A DNA stretch of 37,817 bases from Plantago elongata (Eukaryota; Streptophyta; Magnoliopsida; Lamiales; Plantaginaceae): contig JAYMSP010000996.1 of assembly GCA_036897095.1 (NCBI GenBank), positions 1 to 37,817 of the forward strand, read 5' to 3'. Position 1 is the stretch's first letter. Every line of letters starts with the position of its first letter. This document shows positions 9,676-21,420 of this stretch, piece after piece. Below the pieces are notes generated by a model. It saw only the letters and a list, made by a program, of their open reading frames with translations, made no database searches and had not been told where the DNA came from. Made by a program: the position numbers and the translations under genes.

Positions 9676-10834
9676 CTAACAGTCTCCTAGTCTCCTGCGA
9701 GACAACTCTTCAACCTTCTTCAGATTGGCTTGTTTTTCAACAACCTTGGTTTCTAATTTAAGGCGAAGTGATTCTTCTTCAGCCATCATTTGTTTAAGTT
9801 GGGCCACCTTTGCTCTACTTCAAGTAGTTTTTTACCGGTGTCATCAGCAACTTTCCCAACTTCTTCATATATTTTCTTTGATGGAGAAGGGTTAGATGAT
9901 CTTTGAGGAGATTTGGAGGGAAAGAGCATCCAGAATTCAAGATCCATTCATTAGCTTTATCATCAGTGATGTTGAGCACCTCACCATCATATTCAATGTT
10001 TCATGCAAACTCCAGTGGAATGCTACCTCTATCTTTGCCTTCTTTTTGTCTCTTTAGCAAGAAACAGTTCTTCATTAAATGACCTTGCTTCTTATAGTGA
10101 TGAATAACTCTAGTCTCTCTATTTTCATTTTCAGTTCCAATAGAAAATATATTTTTCATCTCCTTATTGAACCTGCCTTTTTGTTGTTGTTGATGATGAA
10201 ACTTTTGTTTGCAATGTTGCTCCTGGTGGTTAGACCTTCACTGGAAATATCACCAGTGTTTCCTAAGTTTTTAAGTGTTTCCTTTTGTACGATCAAACAT
10301 TGGACATCCTCTATTGTGATCTTTTGTTGACATGTGAGTGCAATATAGAATCATTGATGCTCTCATATGACTTTGGAAGCGTATTGAATAAGATTATATA
10401 TAGCCTTGTCTTCATCAGGTAGCTTCGTGTTGTCGATACTATCCAGATCATCCAGAGTTTTATTGAACAAAATAAGTTGCTTAAGGAATTTTCTATCTTC
10501 ATTCATCATGTAAGAGTTAAACTGTTGCTTCATGTATAATCTCCTAGTCAGTGAACTTGCCTGATACAATGAATTAAGTTTCCTTTACATATCTGCAATA
10601 GTCTTTTCTCTAGCAACTTCTCTCAGGGTTGATTTCCTCATAAGACAATCGTGCTACGAGCCTTAGTTGAGAAAGCTTTCTTCTCCTACGTTGTAACCGT
10701 CATCGGAATTTCACTATCAGAAGACAGTGCCATCTCTCAACCTTGTTGAGACAAGATAACCTCCATCTTAACTTACATAAGGCGAAATCATTTGATCCAG
10801 TAAACTTGTCAATATCAAACCACGTCAAGCCCAT
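9676..10834 (-). pseudogene. Tork-type copia gag remnant ending in a coiled coil
   Basis: The start MGLTWFDIDKFTGSNDFAL (ATG at 10834) is the usual N-terminus of copia Gag. LREVAREKTIADM, SLTRRLYMKQQFNSYMM and LPDEDKAIYN follow, with LFNTLPKSYESINDSILH in a second frame, as in the UBN2 Gag domain of the Tork lineage. Near 10050-10090 a zinc knuckle survives in part (KKQGHLMKNCF) but its first two cysteines are replaced. WILNSGC at about 9955 is the start of the protease, with N for the catalytic D. The rest of pol is absent. Instead a Lys/Glu-rich coiled coil (MMAEEESLRLKLETK) runs to a stop at 9676. Stops and frameshifts lie throughout. Confidence 0.75.
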
Positions 10835-11999
10835 AATCGATTGAAATTAAGCAATTGTCGATCAAACACAGTTCCAATTTTCCACATACGACATCACTTT
10901 TTAAGAATTCGATCGATACGCCTCAAATCAATCAACTACTCCAACAATAAACAATAAACAATAAACAATCCAAGAACAAATACAAGAGAAATTCTCATGG
11001 TTCGATTGAATCAATTCAATCTACATCCAAGGATAATCAACGTTTTTTATTACGTTGTCTTCTTCCAACTATACATCTTTGTTACAAAGAAATTGAAAGG
11101 AATAAGATAGAATATATAAGAAGAATTGTGACGATTTGGGATGATAATAATGAACAATAGCTTTCGTACTCTACTTTAAGAGTCGAGGAAAAGAGCTAAC
11201 AACTGCAGTAGTATGAATCATTGGATTTCAAGTTTTAACTGTCTTAAGGTGATCTAATGACTGGTGATAAAAGCGCAAGGATACTAAAGTGATTAGAACA
11301 CAATCTTGTAACAACTCCACAAACAACCAACAAACTCATGTCCATCAATTGCAAATAGATCCATGTACTTCTGAAATCATTCAAAAACATCCCTAAACTT
11401 CACACCTATGTTTAAAGTGAAAAATATTTTGAGTATTGTTGCATCCTTTCTTTATCTTTGGAAGGAGAACAACTTTTGAAAAGACAAATGTAAGTAGGGA
11501 TTCCTATACAAGTATTATGTTCTTTTTTATCTAGTGTGATGTTGTGTTTGGGTCATTCTCTTGAACCACCACATCAATCTTAATAATTGTCACTCTTCGA
11601 ATCAATACAACTAACAAGACTTGATTACATACAGTACATGTAATTCAGAATTACTAATTCAATATAATTTATGTGGGGAATCCTGATAGTACAACTGAAT
11701 TATGTTCAAGAATTCTCACTAGCTTATGAATTATGATTATTTGGTTTCATAAGGTAAACTGAATATGTGTCTATTAGATTCATATAAAACATCATCCACC
11801 TCTATCGCAGCATGGATCTTTTGTGTAGAATATTATTTTCTTTATGAAATACTATAACCTAGAATTATGCAATGTTGTCCATTGAAAAATAGTGAATGGG
11901 TGTGAAATTTCCAGATGAACTCATACTACAAGAAAACACAGAACCACACATCATAAATTCAAGAATGTGAGAAGTGCAGTAGGACAAAAAGGCCTTATA
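10835..11999. other. No gene seen (probable leader of the Tork remnant, then intergenic)
   Basis: 10835-11100 should contain the 5' leader or LTR of the Tork remnant (minus strand), but I found neither the usual tRNA-Met primer-binding site nor an LTR border. 11100-12000 is AT-rich and holds no supported frame. The right end meets the 3' UTR of the phosphatase gene. Confidence 0.5.
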
Positions 12000-12293
12000 T
12001 ATACTTAGAAGGGTCCATTACAAATTTCCACTTGTACAATCTTAATTACAGATGAAAAAGTTGTACAATGGACTGATGATGATACTAACAGAGGAATCCT
12101 AAGGTTATATGATCCCCTGTATTCTTCTCCTTTTTTTGTTTTTCTCTCCATTTTTCACCTAATTCCCAATCACTACAAGTCTACAAAGTACATCATAAAC
12201 TTGCATACATACTATTTTCCTACTAATCCTAGAAAGTAGATACACATATGCATACTCTTCTTCTTCTTCTTCATCATATCGACAGTTATTCAG
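12000..12293 (-). other. 3' UTR of the TPP gene (approximate)
   Basis: Sequence downstream of the TAA at 12294-12296 on the minus strand. It contains a GAA-rich microsatellite (12256-12272), and U-rich and TGTAATTAAG/TTTGTAATGG stretches at about 12010-12060 of the kind found near plant poly(A) sites. The exact cleavage site cannot be read from the sequence. Confidence 0.45.
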
Positions 12294-14646
12294 TTAGGGC
12301 AAAGACATCTTGAACTCCTCAAGTCTCTTTCTCATCCTGAACTGCCTTCTCAAGGCCAGCTTCTTCCACTCTACCAATCGCCGCAGAAATGCCATCACCT
12401 GACAAACGATACAGATACACATATGAGCAAACAAGAAGTGATGATAAAGACTGAAAAAGAAGGACCTAATTCAGTATATCAGTATACCTCAGATGGTTCC
12501 TGCAAGGAGTACGAAGCATTTGTGTCTTTTGGAGCCTTTGAAACAAGAATTCCAAATCCTTGATCTCTCTCTCTAAGAACCTTCAAAACGAATACCCCTT
12601 TGTTAGAAATAGCATTCAAAAGATCAAAACTAAGGCCACTATGGTTATTACTTAAATCAAAATAATGATATATACCTTAAAAGCATCTTCATCGGTTCGA
12701 TCATCACCAATATAGATAGGGAACACATCAGTACAGTTAGCATAACCTGTGAATACAAGAAAACAAGCACAAACATTTAGAAATCTAGTTGTGTTTCCAT
12801 ACCTACATATTTGGGCCAAAAACCTTAAACAACGAGAACTCACCAAGAGACTCCAACAAAAATTCAAGAGCCTTGCCTTTGTCCCATTTAATAGTAGGAC
12901 GGATTTCGAGAACCTGCACACATACCAAAACTCCATCAAACCTCAAAACCTACGCGAAATTATTATTGAAACAACGACTATATAAAATCTAAAAATCGGA
13001 ATATTCATGTCACACACCTTTCTCCCCTGGCTCAATCGAAGGTCAGGGTAACTTTCCAACACTGATCCAACTTGCCTGGCTAGTTCACTCCATTTCTACA
13101 ATTTGATACCAATTAGGAATCAAATCAGCAACTTTTTCACAAATTATTAATTTCATCAAGAAATTAGACTAGGCCCCATTGAAAATAAATCTAGTAGAGC
13201 CATTGGCCACTAGTTAAGATAATAATTAGCACCGTGATCACGCATTAAGGATTCAAAGTGAAAGAATAAAGTTCAATACAAGTGATTTAATTATGATACC
13301 TTCTCATCCACGCAGCGAAAATGTACCGATAAACAGAACTTGTTATTCTCCACCCTTGCACCAGGAGTAGATTTTGTCACCTCCAGCAGAGACTTGTACA
13401 CCTGAGATTTGTCAAGAAAGACAAAAATATTGTCAAAACAGGACTATTTGAATAAAACTACTAAACTAGGATACATAGTTTAATTTATGAAAGAGTTGAC
13501 AAGTACCTCATCGATCATGGGAAGAAACTCACTAGCAGGCTGGAACAGAACAGATTGAGCACCCTGCCAATTATTCATTCATTCACAGAATTGAATACTT
13601 GTAATAACTAAAAACAAACATATACACAAAGTTGTATACAAGAATAAAACTACAAGTGAAAAAGAAAAAACTCACTTTCTTATACTTGGAGCCTTTTGAT
13701 GGACCTTTTATGTCCATACCATGGCTTCCAGCATAATACAGCTCGGATAACCGGACAAAGTTGTAAACCTTGTCTCTGCATCTGCCACTAACAATAGCAG
13801 TAGGAAAGTATCTAGCCAGTTTCCTCACTGTGGCTCTCATCTGAAATCACAAGACTACATTAAAAACCATGGTCTTGTCTAGGTAATAATTTTCCGAAAA
13901 CGAACATGGAAAAAGATACTGACCGAGTCAGACATATAGGCACGGTCAGGATCATCAACAATGGGAGATAGGGTGCCATCATAATCCAGAAACATAACAA
14001 TCTGCTTTCCTTTAGAAGCACTTGTTATTTGCTCAAACATGTCAAGAGCTGATGGATGCTTCATCTGTATAAGCAAGCAGTCACATTTTCATTAACTCAT
14101 AAATATATATTTATTCCCACGTCATTTCTCAACTTCTCAATCAAACACACCAACAGAATTTCCATTTCTTTAACAAAAAACAAAAATGAAAAGTACAAAT
14201 ACATACACGTGTATGATGCATACAGAGCCTAAATATGTATGTACATAGCATGTGTTTTTTCTATTATCATGTCCATCATCATACATACAAACTACACACA
14301 CAATGAGACAAACTTTTTTTACTAAAAATGCACCTAATTTCGAGTTATTTCCGCAAAAAAAATGAAGAAAATGAGAAATGGGATTTCATTTACTTACCAT
14401 CCAAGAGTCCTGGTCATGAGTGAGAAGAGGAGATTTGACATGAGTAGGAGAAGAAGCTCTCATGGAATCAACCCAAGAATTCATTCTGGGTGCGCTGTTG
14501 ATTTCAAGATTCTGTAGCAACTTCTTCTTGGAGATGGTGAGGTAAGTACCCGGAACAGGAGGTGGTTTGGGCGTCGCCGCCGTGGAAACCGCCGTCTTTA
14601 TCGCCAAGTTGGTATCAGCAGCCACCACCACATTCTGATTCGTCAT
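12294..14646 (-). CDS. TPP: Trehalose-6-phosphate phosphatase, ten coding exons
   Basis: Dephosphorylates trehalose-6-phosphate to trehalose, controlling a sugar-status signal linked to SnRK1. Exons on the minus strand: 14398-14646, 13924-14064, 13676-13840, 13507-13563, 13300-13401, 13018-13095, 12844-12913, 12676-12746, 12488-12580, 12294-12398. All introns are GT-AG, and the join is an open frame of 376 residues, normal for plant TPPs (about 360-390). HAD-family motifs are present: LDYDGTLSP (residues about 110-118, nucleophile Asp), SGRCRDKV (about 148), [10 protein letters not shown] (about 169) and [10 protein letters not shown] (about 301-310). Also seen are [16 protein letters not shown] and the TPP N-terminus [13 protein letters not shown]...[15 protein letters not shown]. 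There is no TPS domain, so it is a stand-alone TPP. The N-terminus resembles the Arabidopsis TPPI/TPPJ type. The start ATG is the first after the leader intron. No catalytic residue is lost; it looks functional. Confidence 0.95.
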
Positions 14647-14654
14647 TCTTTCAC

Positions 14655-14815
14655 CTAAAACACCAAAAAGACACCATTTTTATTCGTTAGAACAACCAGT
14701 CCAAACTCCAAACTTCCCAGGATCAAAACTTTAGTCCATTTTCGTTAGAACAACCAGTCCAAACTCCAAACTTCCCAGGATCAAAACTTTAGTCCATTTT
14801 AGTAGTAGTTATTAC
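14655..14815 (-). other. Intron in the 5' UTR of TPP
   Basis: A donor GTAATA at 14815 (after TTTTTTAG) and an acceptor TTTTAG at 14655-14660 enclose 161 nt just 8 bp before the start codon. The exon upstream, about 14975-14816, is pyrimidine-rich and contains no ATG. Most of the intron is a 58-bp tandem duplication. If it were retained, three ATGs would stand before the main start. A leader intron is known in some plant TPP genes; here it is inferred from splice signals alone. Confidence 0.65.
14685..14800. repeat. 58-bp perfect tandem duplication in the TPP leader intron
   Basis: 14685-14742 and 14743-14800 are identical by eye (starting CGTTAGAACAACCAGTCCAA). On the transcript strand each copy contains ATG GAC TAA, a two-codon upstream frame if unspliced. 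Perfect identity suggests a recent duplication. Confidence 0.95.
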
Positions 14816-15000
14816 CTAAAAAAGAGGCAGAATTTTGGTGCTGGCAGGAAGTTGAAAACTTGAAATGCAAGAAGGGGAAGAGAAATTGAGGTTTAAGGAC
14901 AAGTTGCAGAAACAAAGATCTTGGCAGTGAAATGCAAAGAGAAGAGGAGGAATGGGAGATATATGAGTGTTGTGAGTGAAAGAAATGTGGCAGCTTGGCT

Positions 15001-15010
15001 TATTTTTATA
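15001..15010 (-). promoter_or_regulatory. TATA box of TPP
   Basis: TATAAAAATA on the minus strand, followed about 30 bp downstream by a CT-rich stretch with CACTCACAACACTC, a plausible initiator near 14975. It sits about 355 bp before the start codon, counting the leader intron. Confidence 0.7.
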
Positions 15011-15054
15011 CTGGTAGGGAGACACAAACGGACGAGACTATGCCTTATTCTTGG

Positions 15055-15274
15055 TGGGCCCCTCGTCGGTTTATTGGGCCCACTATGTAAATCCTGAGGA
15101 CGGTTCCACTATTCTCCTTCCTCCTCACATGGGCCCCACTTCAACACACTACTACCACCGTGTGTCGCCGCCTCTCGTCGCCGGGAAACCCACCGCATTC
15201 CGTCACCTTGGTGTGTCTTTCTACGTGAGGTGAGAAGGCTTGTTTATGATTTTGCTGTGGGCTTCTGCCACGTG
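15055..15274 (-). promoter_or_regulatory. TPP proximal promoter: three TGGGCC motifs and a G-box
   Basis: TGGGCC (site II type, bound by TCP factors in known plant promoters) occurs at 15055-15060, 15075-15080 and 15130-15135. A palindromic G-box CACGTG lies at 15269-15274 (GCCACGTGCC context), about 290 bp upstream of the inferred transcription start. bZIP and bHLH factors bind such G-boxes. The motifs are seen; their use is inferred. Confidence 0.45.
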
Positions 15275-16293
15275 CCTGTGCCTTATGACTATTTTGGGAG
15301 ATTCACAACTAATAGGAGTTATCCAATGGTATGAATCTTTCAATGTGAATTGTGTTTCGAACTTTTAAAAACTATAATAATTAACAAGTTAGAAGCTCAT
15401 ATAAAAAAATTATTGAGCTAATTAAGTAATTGGAATGCTCGTTAAATTATATATTAATAAGTCAAAATGTCAAACTATATATTACGGTGCATTTCTCAAT
15501 CACATTTTAAACCTAAGCCTAAATACAATCATGTATACTTTACAATACATATCACAATCAACTAAGTTCGTAACCAAATCGAAACTATATAACATATAAA
15601 CAAAAGTGGACTAGGTGAGATACATCAGTGAGGGGAGGGTCGAAAGTTGTGAGTTTGAATCTTGCACTACCAAGCTTAGCTAGACGACGAGCTATTTTGT
15701 TTGCTTCATTGTGTATAAAATGGAGAGTCGGAGAATCAAACTCCTAATTACGTAGGATATCTAAAATTGAAAACCTGAATTGTTATACCAATCTAACTCA
15801 TAATTTTATCATTCTTTACACAATTGTACTCCATCCACTTCAAAGTAGTAGAGTTTGAGCAACACGCATGGTTGATCGCTATTCAAATATCCTCTCCCCC
15901 CACATTACAACTCCACTAACTTTTGCAAATACCAAAATTTACTCGAATATATAAAACTTGATCATAATTCTTCTTATTTTTCTAATTTCTTGTTAATTTT
16001 CATTGGCCATTACACTTGAAATTCGTGAATTGATTATAATAACATCAAAAGATAATTAAAAACATTACAATACTTAAAAAATAGATTTTACATTACAAAT
16101 GTCCCAACAATACATGAAAAAAAAATAGAATTTAAAGAAATGTCCCAACAATTGAGGGGTATGGCCAATATATCATTTATATTGACTTTTTATAATTTTA
16201 AATTAACATAAAATTCAATTGTTTAATTTTATTCATTTGTGATCAAAGGCAAATGATAAACTTGTTTAGAAATGGTGGTAGTGTGTGACGTTA

Positions 16294-16827
16294 GACTAGT
16301 TCCAATGAAAGTGGTTATGGGATCTCGCCATCAACTACGGTGTGCTCGTAGGAGCTCCAATGGGAGCTCCACGGCTTGTTGTGGGAACGAAAACTCTCGA
16401 AAGTTGTTATCTGACGACAACTTTTGGGAATGTGTCAGAGATCGGACCCACTTATTTTATATTTTTTAGTTTTAAAATCAATAATTAATAAAATATATAA
16501 TATAAAAATATAAATTATACCGATTTTCATGATTTTTCGTTCTCTATAAATAGAGATCAGTCTTGATTATAGTTTAATTATTTTAAATTTTACGACTTTT
16601 AACTCGTATTTGAACCTCAACAAAATAAATTCAAAAACTAGTTTTAAATATGCAAATTTATTAATTTGAACTCCTAAACACCTTAGAATATTTTAAAAAA
16701 TAAAAAAAATAAAAAAATACTATTCATAATCACCGACATCAATTGGACATGATTTTAACCTAAAGTTACCGTTAGATTTGTTGTAGCCAACGACTGTCGT
16801 CATGCGACTGACCCATCGGGAATGGTA
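16294..16827. mobile_element. MITE candidate, PIF/Harbinger-like
   Basis: Left end GACTAGTTCCAATG and the reverse complement of the right end TACCATTCCCGATG agree at about 11 of 13 aligned positions. Both are flanked by TTA (16291-16293 and 16828-16830), the target duplication typical of PIF/Harbinger elements. 534 bp, no coding capacity. The inverted repeats are short and imperfect, so the call is tentative. Confidence 0.45.
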
Positions 16828-16916
16828 TTAGAAGAGTGTTATTGCAAATATAATATCTCCATTTTGAAGAGCTCCATTGGATGTAAATTCTCCTGAATTA
16901 TAGGATGCATTATTTA

Positions 16917-17103
16917 CTCCCTCCTCATCCATCCCAGTTCCCATATAAAAGTACAGTAGGCTAACTTTACATTATTGGTTTGGATAGAAAAAGAGAATGT
17001 AGTATGATTGAATACCAGTTCTAAATGTGAGCTAGTTTGATTTACTATATATATTAGATGTTATCTTTAATAGTAATATGTAATGCCTGACCGGGCAGGG
17101 GAG
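16917..17103. mobile_element. MITE candidate, Stowaway-like
   Basis: Starts TA|CTCCCTCC and ends GGGGAG|TA, with TA on both sides as in Tc1/mariner-derived Stowaway MITEs. The inside (CCCATATAAAAGTA) and the length (187 bp) fit the class. The right terminal repeat is degenerate. Confidence 0.5.
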
Positions 17104-18449
17104 TACGTAAATATTTAATAGTATAGTACTAGTAGATGGGTTGTGAATTCAAATAATTGATTTCTTCTATATATATATATATATTCCAGGGCACTTGTTT
17201 ACTAATAAAAACATGTCAAAACACCTATGGAGCTTTGATAAAAATGCACTCACACAGAAAGATTATATTTCACATTACATTCCATTTATGTGTGCGTTGC
17301 TCAATAATGATGATGATGGGTAAGGTTCTTATCTAAGGTATCTAAATAATTGATCCAGCAACGAAGGTAAGTTTTCTGCAAACGACTACTGGTGAAGTCA
17401 CGGAGTAAGGCTGCTCCCCCCGACCGCCCACAAAAGGGGTCTAGTTCGATCGCGGAGTAGTTGGCACGACCTTGAGGCTACAACTGTCCTGTAGTGGACG
17501 GTCTTAGAGTGGAATTTTAATATGAGAAGGAGATCGTCTCCGTTAAGATTCATATTATGGACGTGAGTCAAAGACACTTTTACTATAAATATAATTTATT
17601 CTATAAAAAAGTTTTAAATTGTAGAGAAGTGCGGAATCCAATCATGTATATTAACACTCCAATATTGTCAAGTGACAACCCTCAGAAATTAAATTTCGCC
17701 TAAAAGTTGAGTTATACGAATTATAAGTTGTATTATGTTAACCTTTGCATTTCACTACTTAAATAGCAATGAGATCGGGATTTGGTACTAAAAAAGTACA
17801 ACTAAAGCGTAATGTATATCCACTATACGTATGTTGATAATGAATACAAAATAACTACTCAAAATCTATTCTACGGGTCTCTAAATGCAAAATAACTAAG
17901 CAACTATAAAGAATTAACTCTATTAATCTACCTAGATCTCTAGACATTAGATTGAAAAAGCTTAGAAAAGTATGATATAAATCGTGAATCTAAGAATAAA
18001 TAAACTCTCGATTTTTCTTTACTCCGTAGATTTTTGTAATCTCTTGGGGTATATATAGCTTCAAAAACTTGCATAGCTAATCAAATTTATGATGATATTT
18101 ATTGCTTGCAGTTTGAGTCTTAATCTACTTCTACTTGCTTTATAGAGTAATCTTTTTCCTTATGACTTTCGACTTGTACTTCATTCTTGGAGATTATTTG
18201 TCCTAAAATATCTGCACATATACATCCAAAGCTGTGAAAATAATTATTGATTAGAATAAAGCTAAAACCTAACACACGCGCACACACATATATATCAAGT
18301 GAGATATAATATTCAGTGTATCCAGTACACTACTGTAACTTGGTGTATCCCTTACACCACTGTAACTTTGTATATCATGAACATTGGAACAGATGTTTTG
18401 AGAGTGTAACAACACCCAAAAATCTCACTTACATCTACTCATTATTTAG

Positions 18450-18567
18450 TAGAGATATGATAAAAGAGTAAATCTTTTAACAGAATGTAAAATGAGGAGA
18501 TTGTATAAACTTTAGAGTAGAGATATGATAAAAAAGTAAATCTTATGAAGAGATTGTATAAACTTTA
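18450..18567. repeat. Imperfect direct duplication
   Basis: GTAGAGATATGATAAAA...GTAAATCTT...GAGATTGTATAAACTTTA occurs at about 18450-18515 and again at about 18519-18567. The second copy lacks about 20 bp of the middle. No coding content. Confidence 0.75.
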
Positions 18568-19004
18568 CGATTGTAAAGAAAACATTATGAGTTTTAATAT
18601 CATCAAACGTATACATACATGTACATACAATAATATAATTTTTGTTAAAGAAATATTATTCATTTTGTTTAAAATATTATATATATTATTAAAAATATTA
18701 ATTCATCTTTTAAGTTTTTTATTAATACATATGCATCTTTTAAAATTTTGTAATGGTAAATTTGTAGTACAGTTTTGATATAATTGCAGCAATTTGCCTA
18801 ACGAATAATTAAGCGATCCTAAGAAATTAAAACAATGATGCAAACAAAGACAGTGAGGGCACACGGAATTGGGTAAGGTTTAAGAGGTTTAAGAGATTTC
18901 CATAAAAGGACCAAAAACCAGAGTGTAAAATGGGGTTATAATCAAATAAGAGCCAGTAATTATTTGTCAATTTAGACCGTATTATTTTTAACTAAAAATT
19001 AATT

Positions 19005-19148
19005 TAATTTAATTCAATTCAGTTCAGTTCATTTCAGTTCAATTTGGCTTAGTTATAATTTATATCTTACTTCAATTCAGTTCAGTTCAGTTCAATTCAA
19101 TCCAGTTTAGTTCAATTCAGTTCAATTCAATTCAATACTGTTTAGTTC
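19005..19148. repeat. TTCAG/TTCAA pentanucleotide microsatellite
   Basis: Two runs of five-base units (TTCAG, TTCAA, with variants) at about 19010-19050 and 19075-19148, separated by about 25 bp. Imperfect, so probably old. Confidence 0.85.
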
Positions 19149-21420
19149 AAATTAATAAATCTCAGTTGAAAATAATACCCATTGCTCGATGAAGTAAATG
19201 GTCCTAGAACTATGGAGGTTTTGTGAATTATTTACTGCCAATTAAAACAAGCTGCTCAAAACATAATACTACAGACTATTGCCAAAAACCAGGATTAACC
19301 AATTTGTTAAAAATTGCGGGACAAACTATAAAATATTAATCCAACTTGTAGTGAACGTTCATATTCTGCATCGGTAATGTTTGAATATTACTACTTTGGA
19401 ATGGTATGATTTATGAATATGATCGATCAATTGAGAATATTTTTAGGGTTCTATAGGATATTTGTTTATGTGTGTGATTTTATTATATAGGAATCATATG
19501 TTAAGATTCCAGATAGATCTGGATATCTATTAGATGAAAGGTATATGGCTTAGAACAACAGACCACTAGATCAATTCATATATGTTCACGTAAGAATAAG
19601 TTGGATATATGTAAGTATTTAAAATACACAAAGTCTTAAATGAAACATGCCCTAGTAAGGATAGGAGAGACGGATTAATATTCTTAAGTATATACATCAT
19701 ATATAATGTTTTAAACAATATTAATAATGTATATCCGTCTCTTTTAATTTGTGCATCATACTATTTCTCGGTAGATGTCATGTACTCTTCAACATATTTA
19801 CTCCAAGCATATATCAAAGAACTCTAAGTTCTACTAAACACAAATTTAAATGCTGCATTATAATTAAGAACGGTTTTGACACATTTATAAACTCTGGGAA
19901 GACTATAAGCCCTAACCCGTTAAGCATATGTCAAGAATATTTCATACTTAACTAGTACTTCCACCGTCGCTAAACAAATATTGCATTTAATTTTAATTGT
20001 AGTGATTAATGTGTAGTGTAAATGATTAGCAATAAATTCTTCTATATCCTTGTATGAATTATTGATTTTCCATCAGTACTTTCTCGAATTCTCTTATTCC
20101 TTCATATTTCATCCAATAATAGTCACAATCTCTTAAGTTTGGATAATTGGACATAGTAAACCATCAAATCACGTAATAAGGAATACTGTAGCAATAGTAC
20201 TCAACTTCACAGAATGTAGTATAAATTTGGCCTTAAATCAGGCATTTCAGTGGCAAATCATGAATAGACTTAAACAATTTTCATGTCTAAACTGAATTTT
20301 TCTCAGCAGATACAAGTAACTGTTAATACCTAAGTTTCAGAGTGCCGAAGATTTTGTAATTAAGCACGGCGTGTGTGCGTGCGAAAAAGTGCAAATTACT
20401 TTAGACAGATAGACAATTAAGTTGAAGAGTTGAAATAACAACACTTTTGTATAGTTATATTTGATAGTGTATAACCTTTCAAGTAATCAAATTCCCGCTA
20501 GAATTCACTAAGATGGAAATGGATTTTACTTAACAAATTATGACCTCAAGTAAATCCCTTTATATCCTTAGTTCCCAATATAATAACATTGAGTTTTTTT
20601 AACTTCCCAAGTCAAGTTATCATGCTCCTTTTAAGGGATTTTTCTTAACTTTTCAGGTAAAATAGTTCCTCACTTCTTCCTTAGCATGCTTGTTTGTTTG
20701 TTTGAATGTGATTTTGACAAGACAGGTAGCAATGTTCCAATTAGCTCAAGTGACAAGAAACTCAACGAAAGTTCTTATTTCAAAGACTTGGTGTTTTGCT
20801 TATGAAGATCAAGACTTGTTCTTGTTCTTGTTTTAAGAAAAAAACCAGTAAGTTGCAACTTCACAATAGGAGCTTATGAAGTTAGAAAATTTGAGGAAAT
20901 TCAATCGCAATAACTAGGGTGAGTTCTGTGAGATTTCGTGTTTTTTCAAGCTCAAGTGTTCCGATTCATATTGTCAAATGGTTTCGGTTGAAATGTTTCT
21001 GTTTGATATAATTTTAATACTGTGAGCTGAGTTGTACTATTGAAGGTACAAAACTTTTGTCTCGATTTTCCTAAGTAGTATTACTTTTTGGTAGTTAGTT
21101 TATTTTGTCTTCTAACAAAATTTAGTGCTTTCTCATTTTCACAACATATATTTTCATTTATTTTTAGCAATGGTATCTTCAACGAGTGACTTGCATGGTT
21201 AACCTATTGACATTTTCATTTGGGAAAAAGTTCTCTTTTCGACGAGCGTATAGCCGTATACTCCCATTCTGAATCTTCAATCTTGAACAACTTGTAATCC
21301 TATTTGATCGCAACTCTTCTTTAGTGAAGGTCTTCAGCAGGTTTGGAAAATAAATATTGCATACTCTTAAAAACTTAATACTTATATAAATTACTAAACT
21401 ATCAACTTATATGGTTCTCA

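Larger units (their letters stand above)
15280..21420. other. Intergenic AT-rich region without supported genes
   Basis: Six kilobases with no coding frame that I can support on either strand. The content I recognise is listed separately: a Harbinger-like and a Stowaway-like MITE candidate, a direct duplication at 18.5 kb and a pentanucleotide repeat at 19.0-19.15 kb. Minor items are a (TA)n run at 17167-17185, ACAC/TATA runs near 18275-18297 and a short repeat of GTGTATCC-type words at 18310-18375. The rest appears to be unremarkable intergenic sequence. Confidence 0.6.

Noticed and set aside
15640-15770. B-box-like GAGTTTGAATC and its inverse near 15740
   Set aside because: No A box at the right distance, no tail, no target duplication.
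15827-16160. Stowaway-like left end TACTCCATCCACTTCAAAGT
   Set aside because: No convincing right end (only GAGGGGTA near 16153); could be a broken MITE but boundaries cannot be supported.
21416-21420. Target-site duplication of the Tat element
   Set aside because: TCTCA on the left and AAACA on the right do not match; either mutated or the result of recombination between copies.
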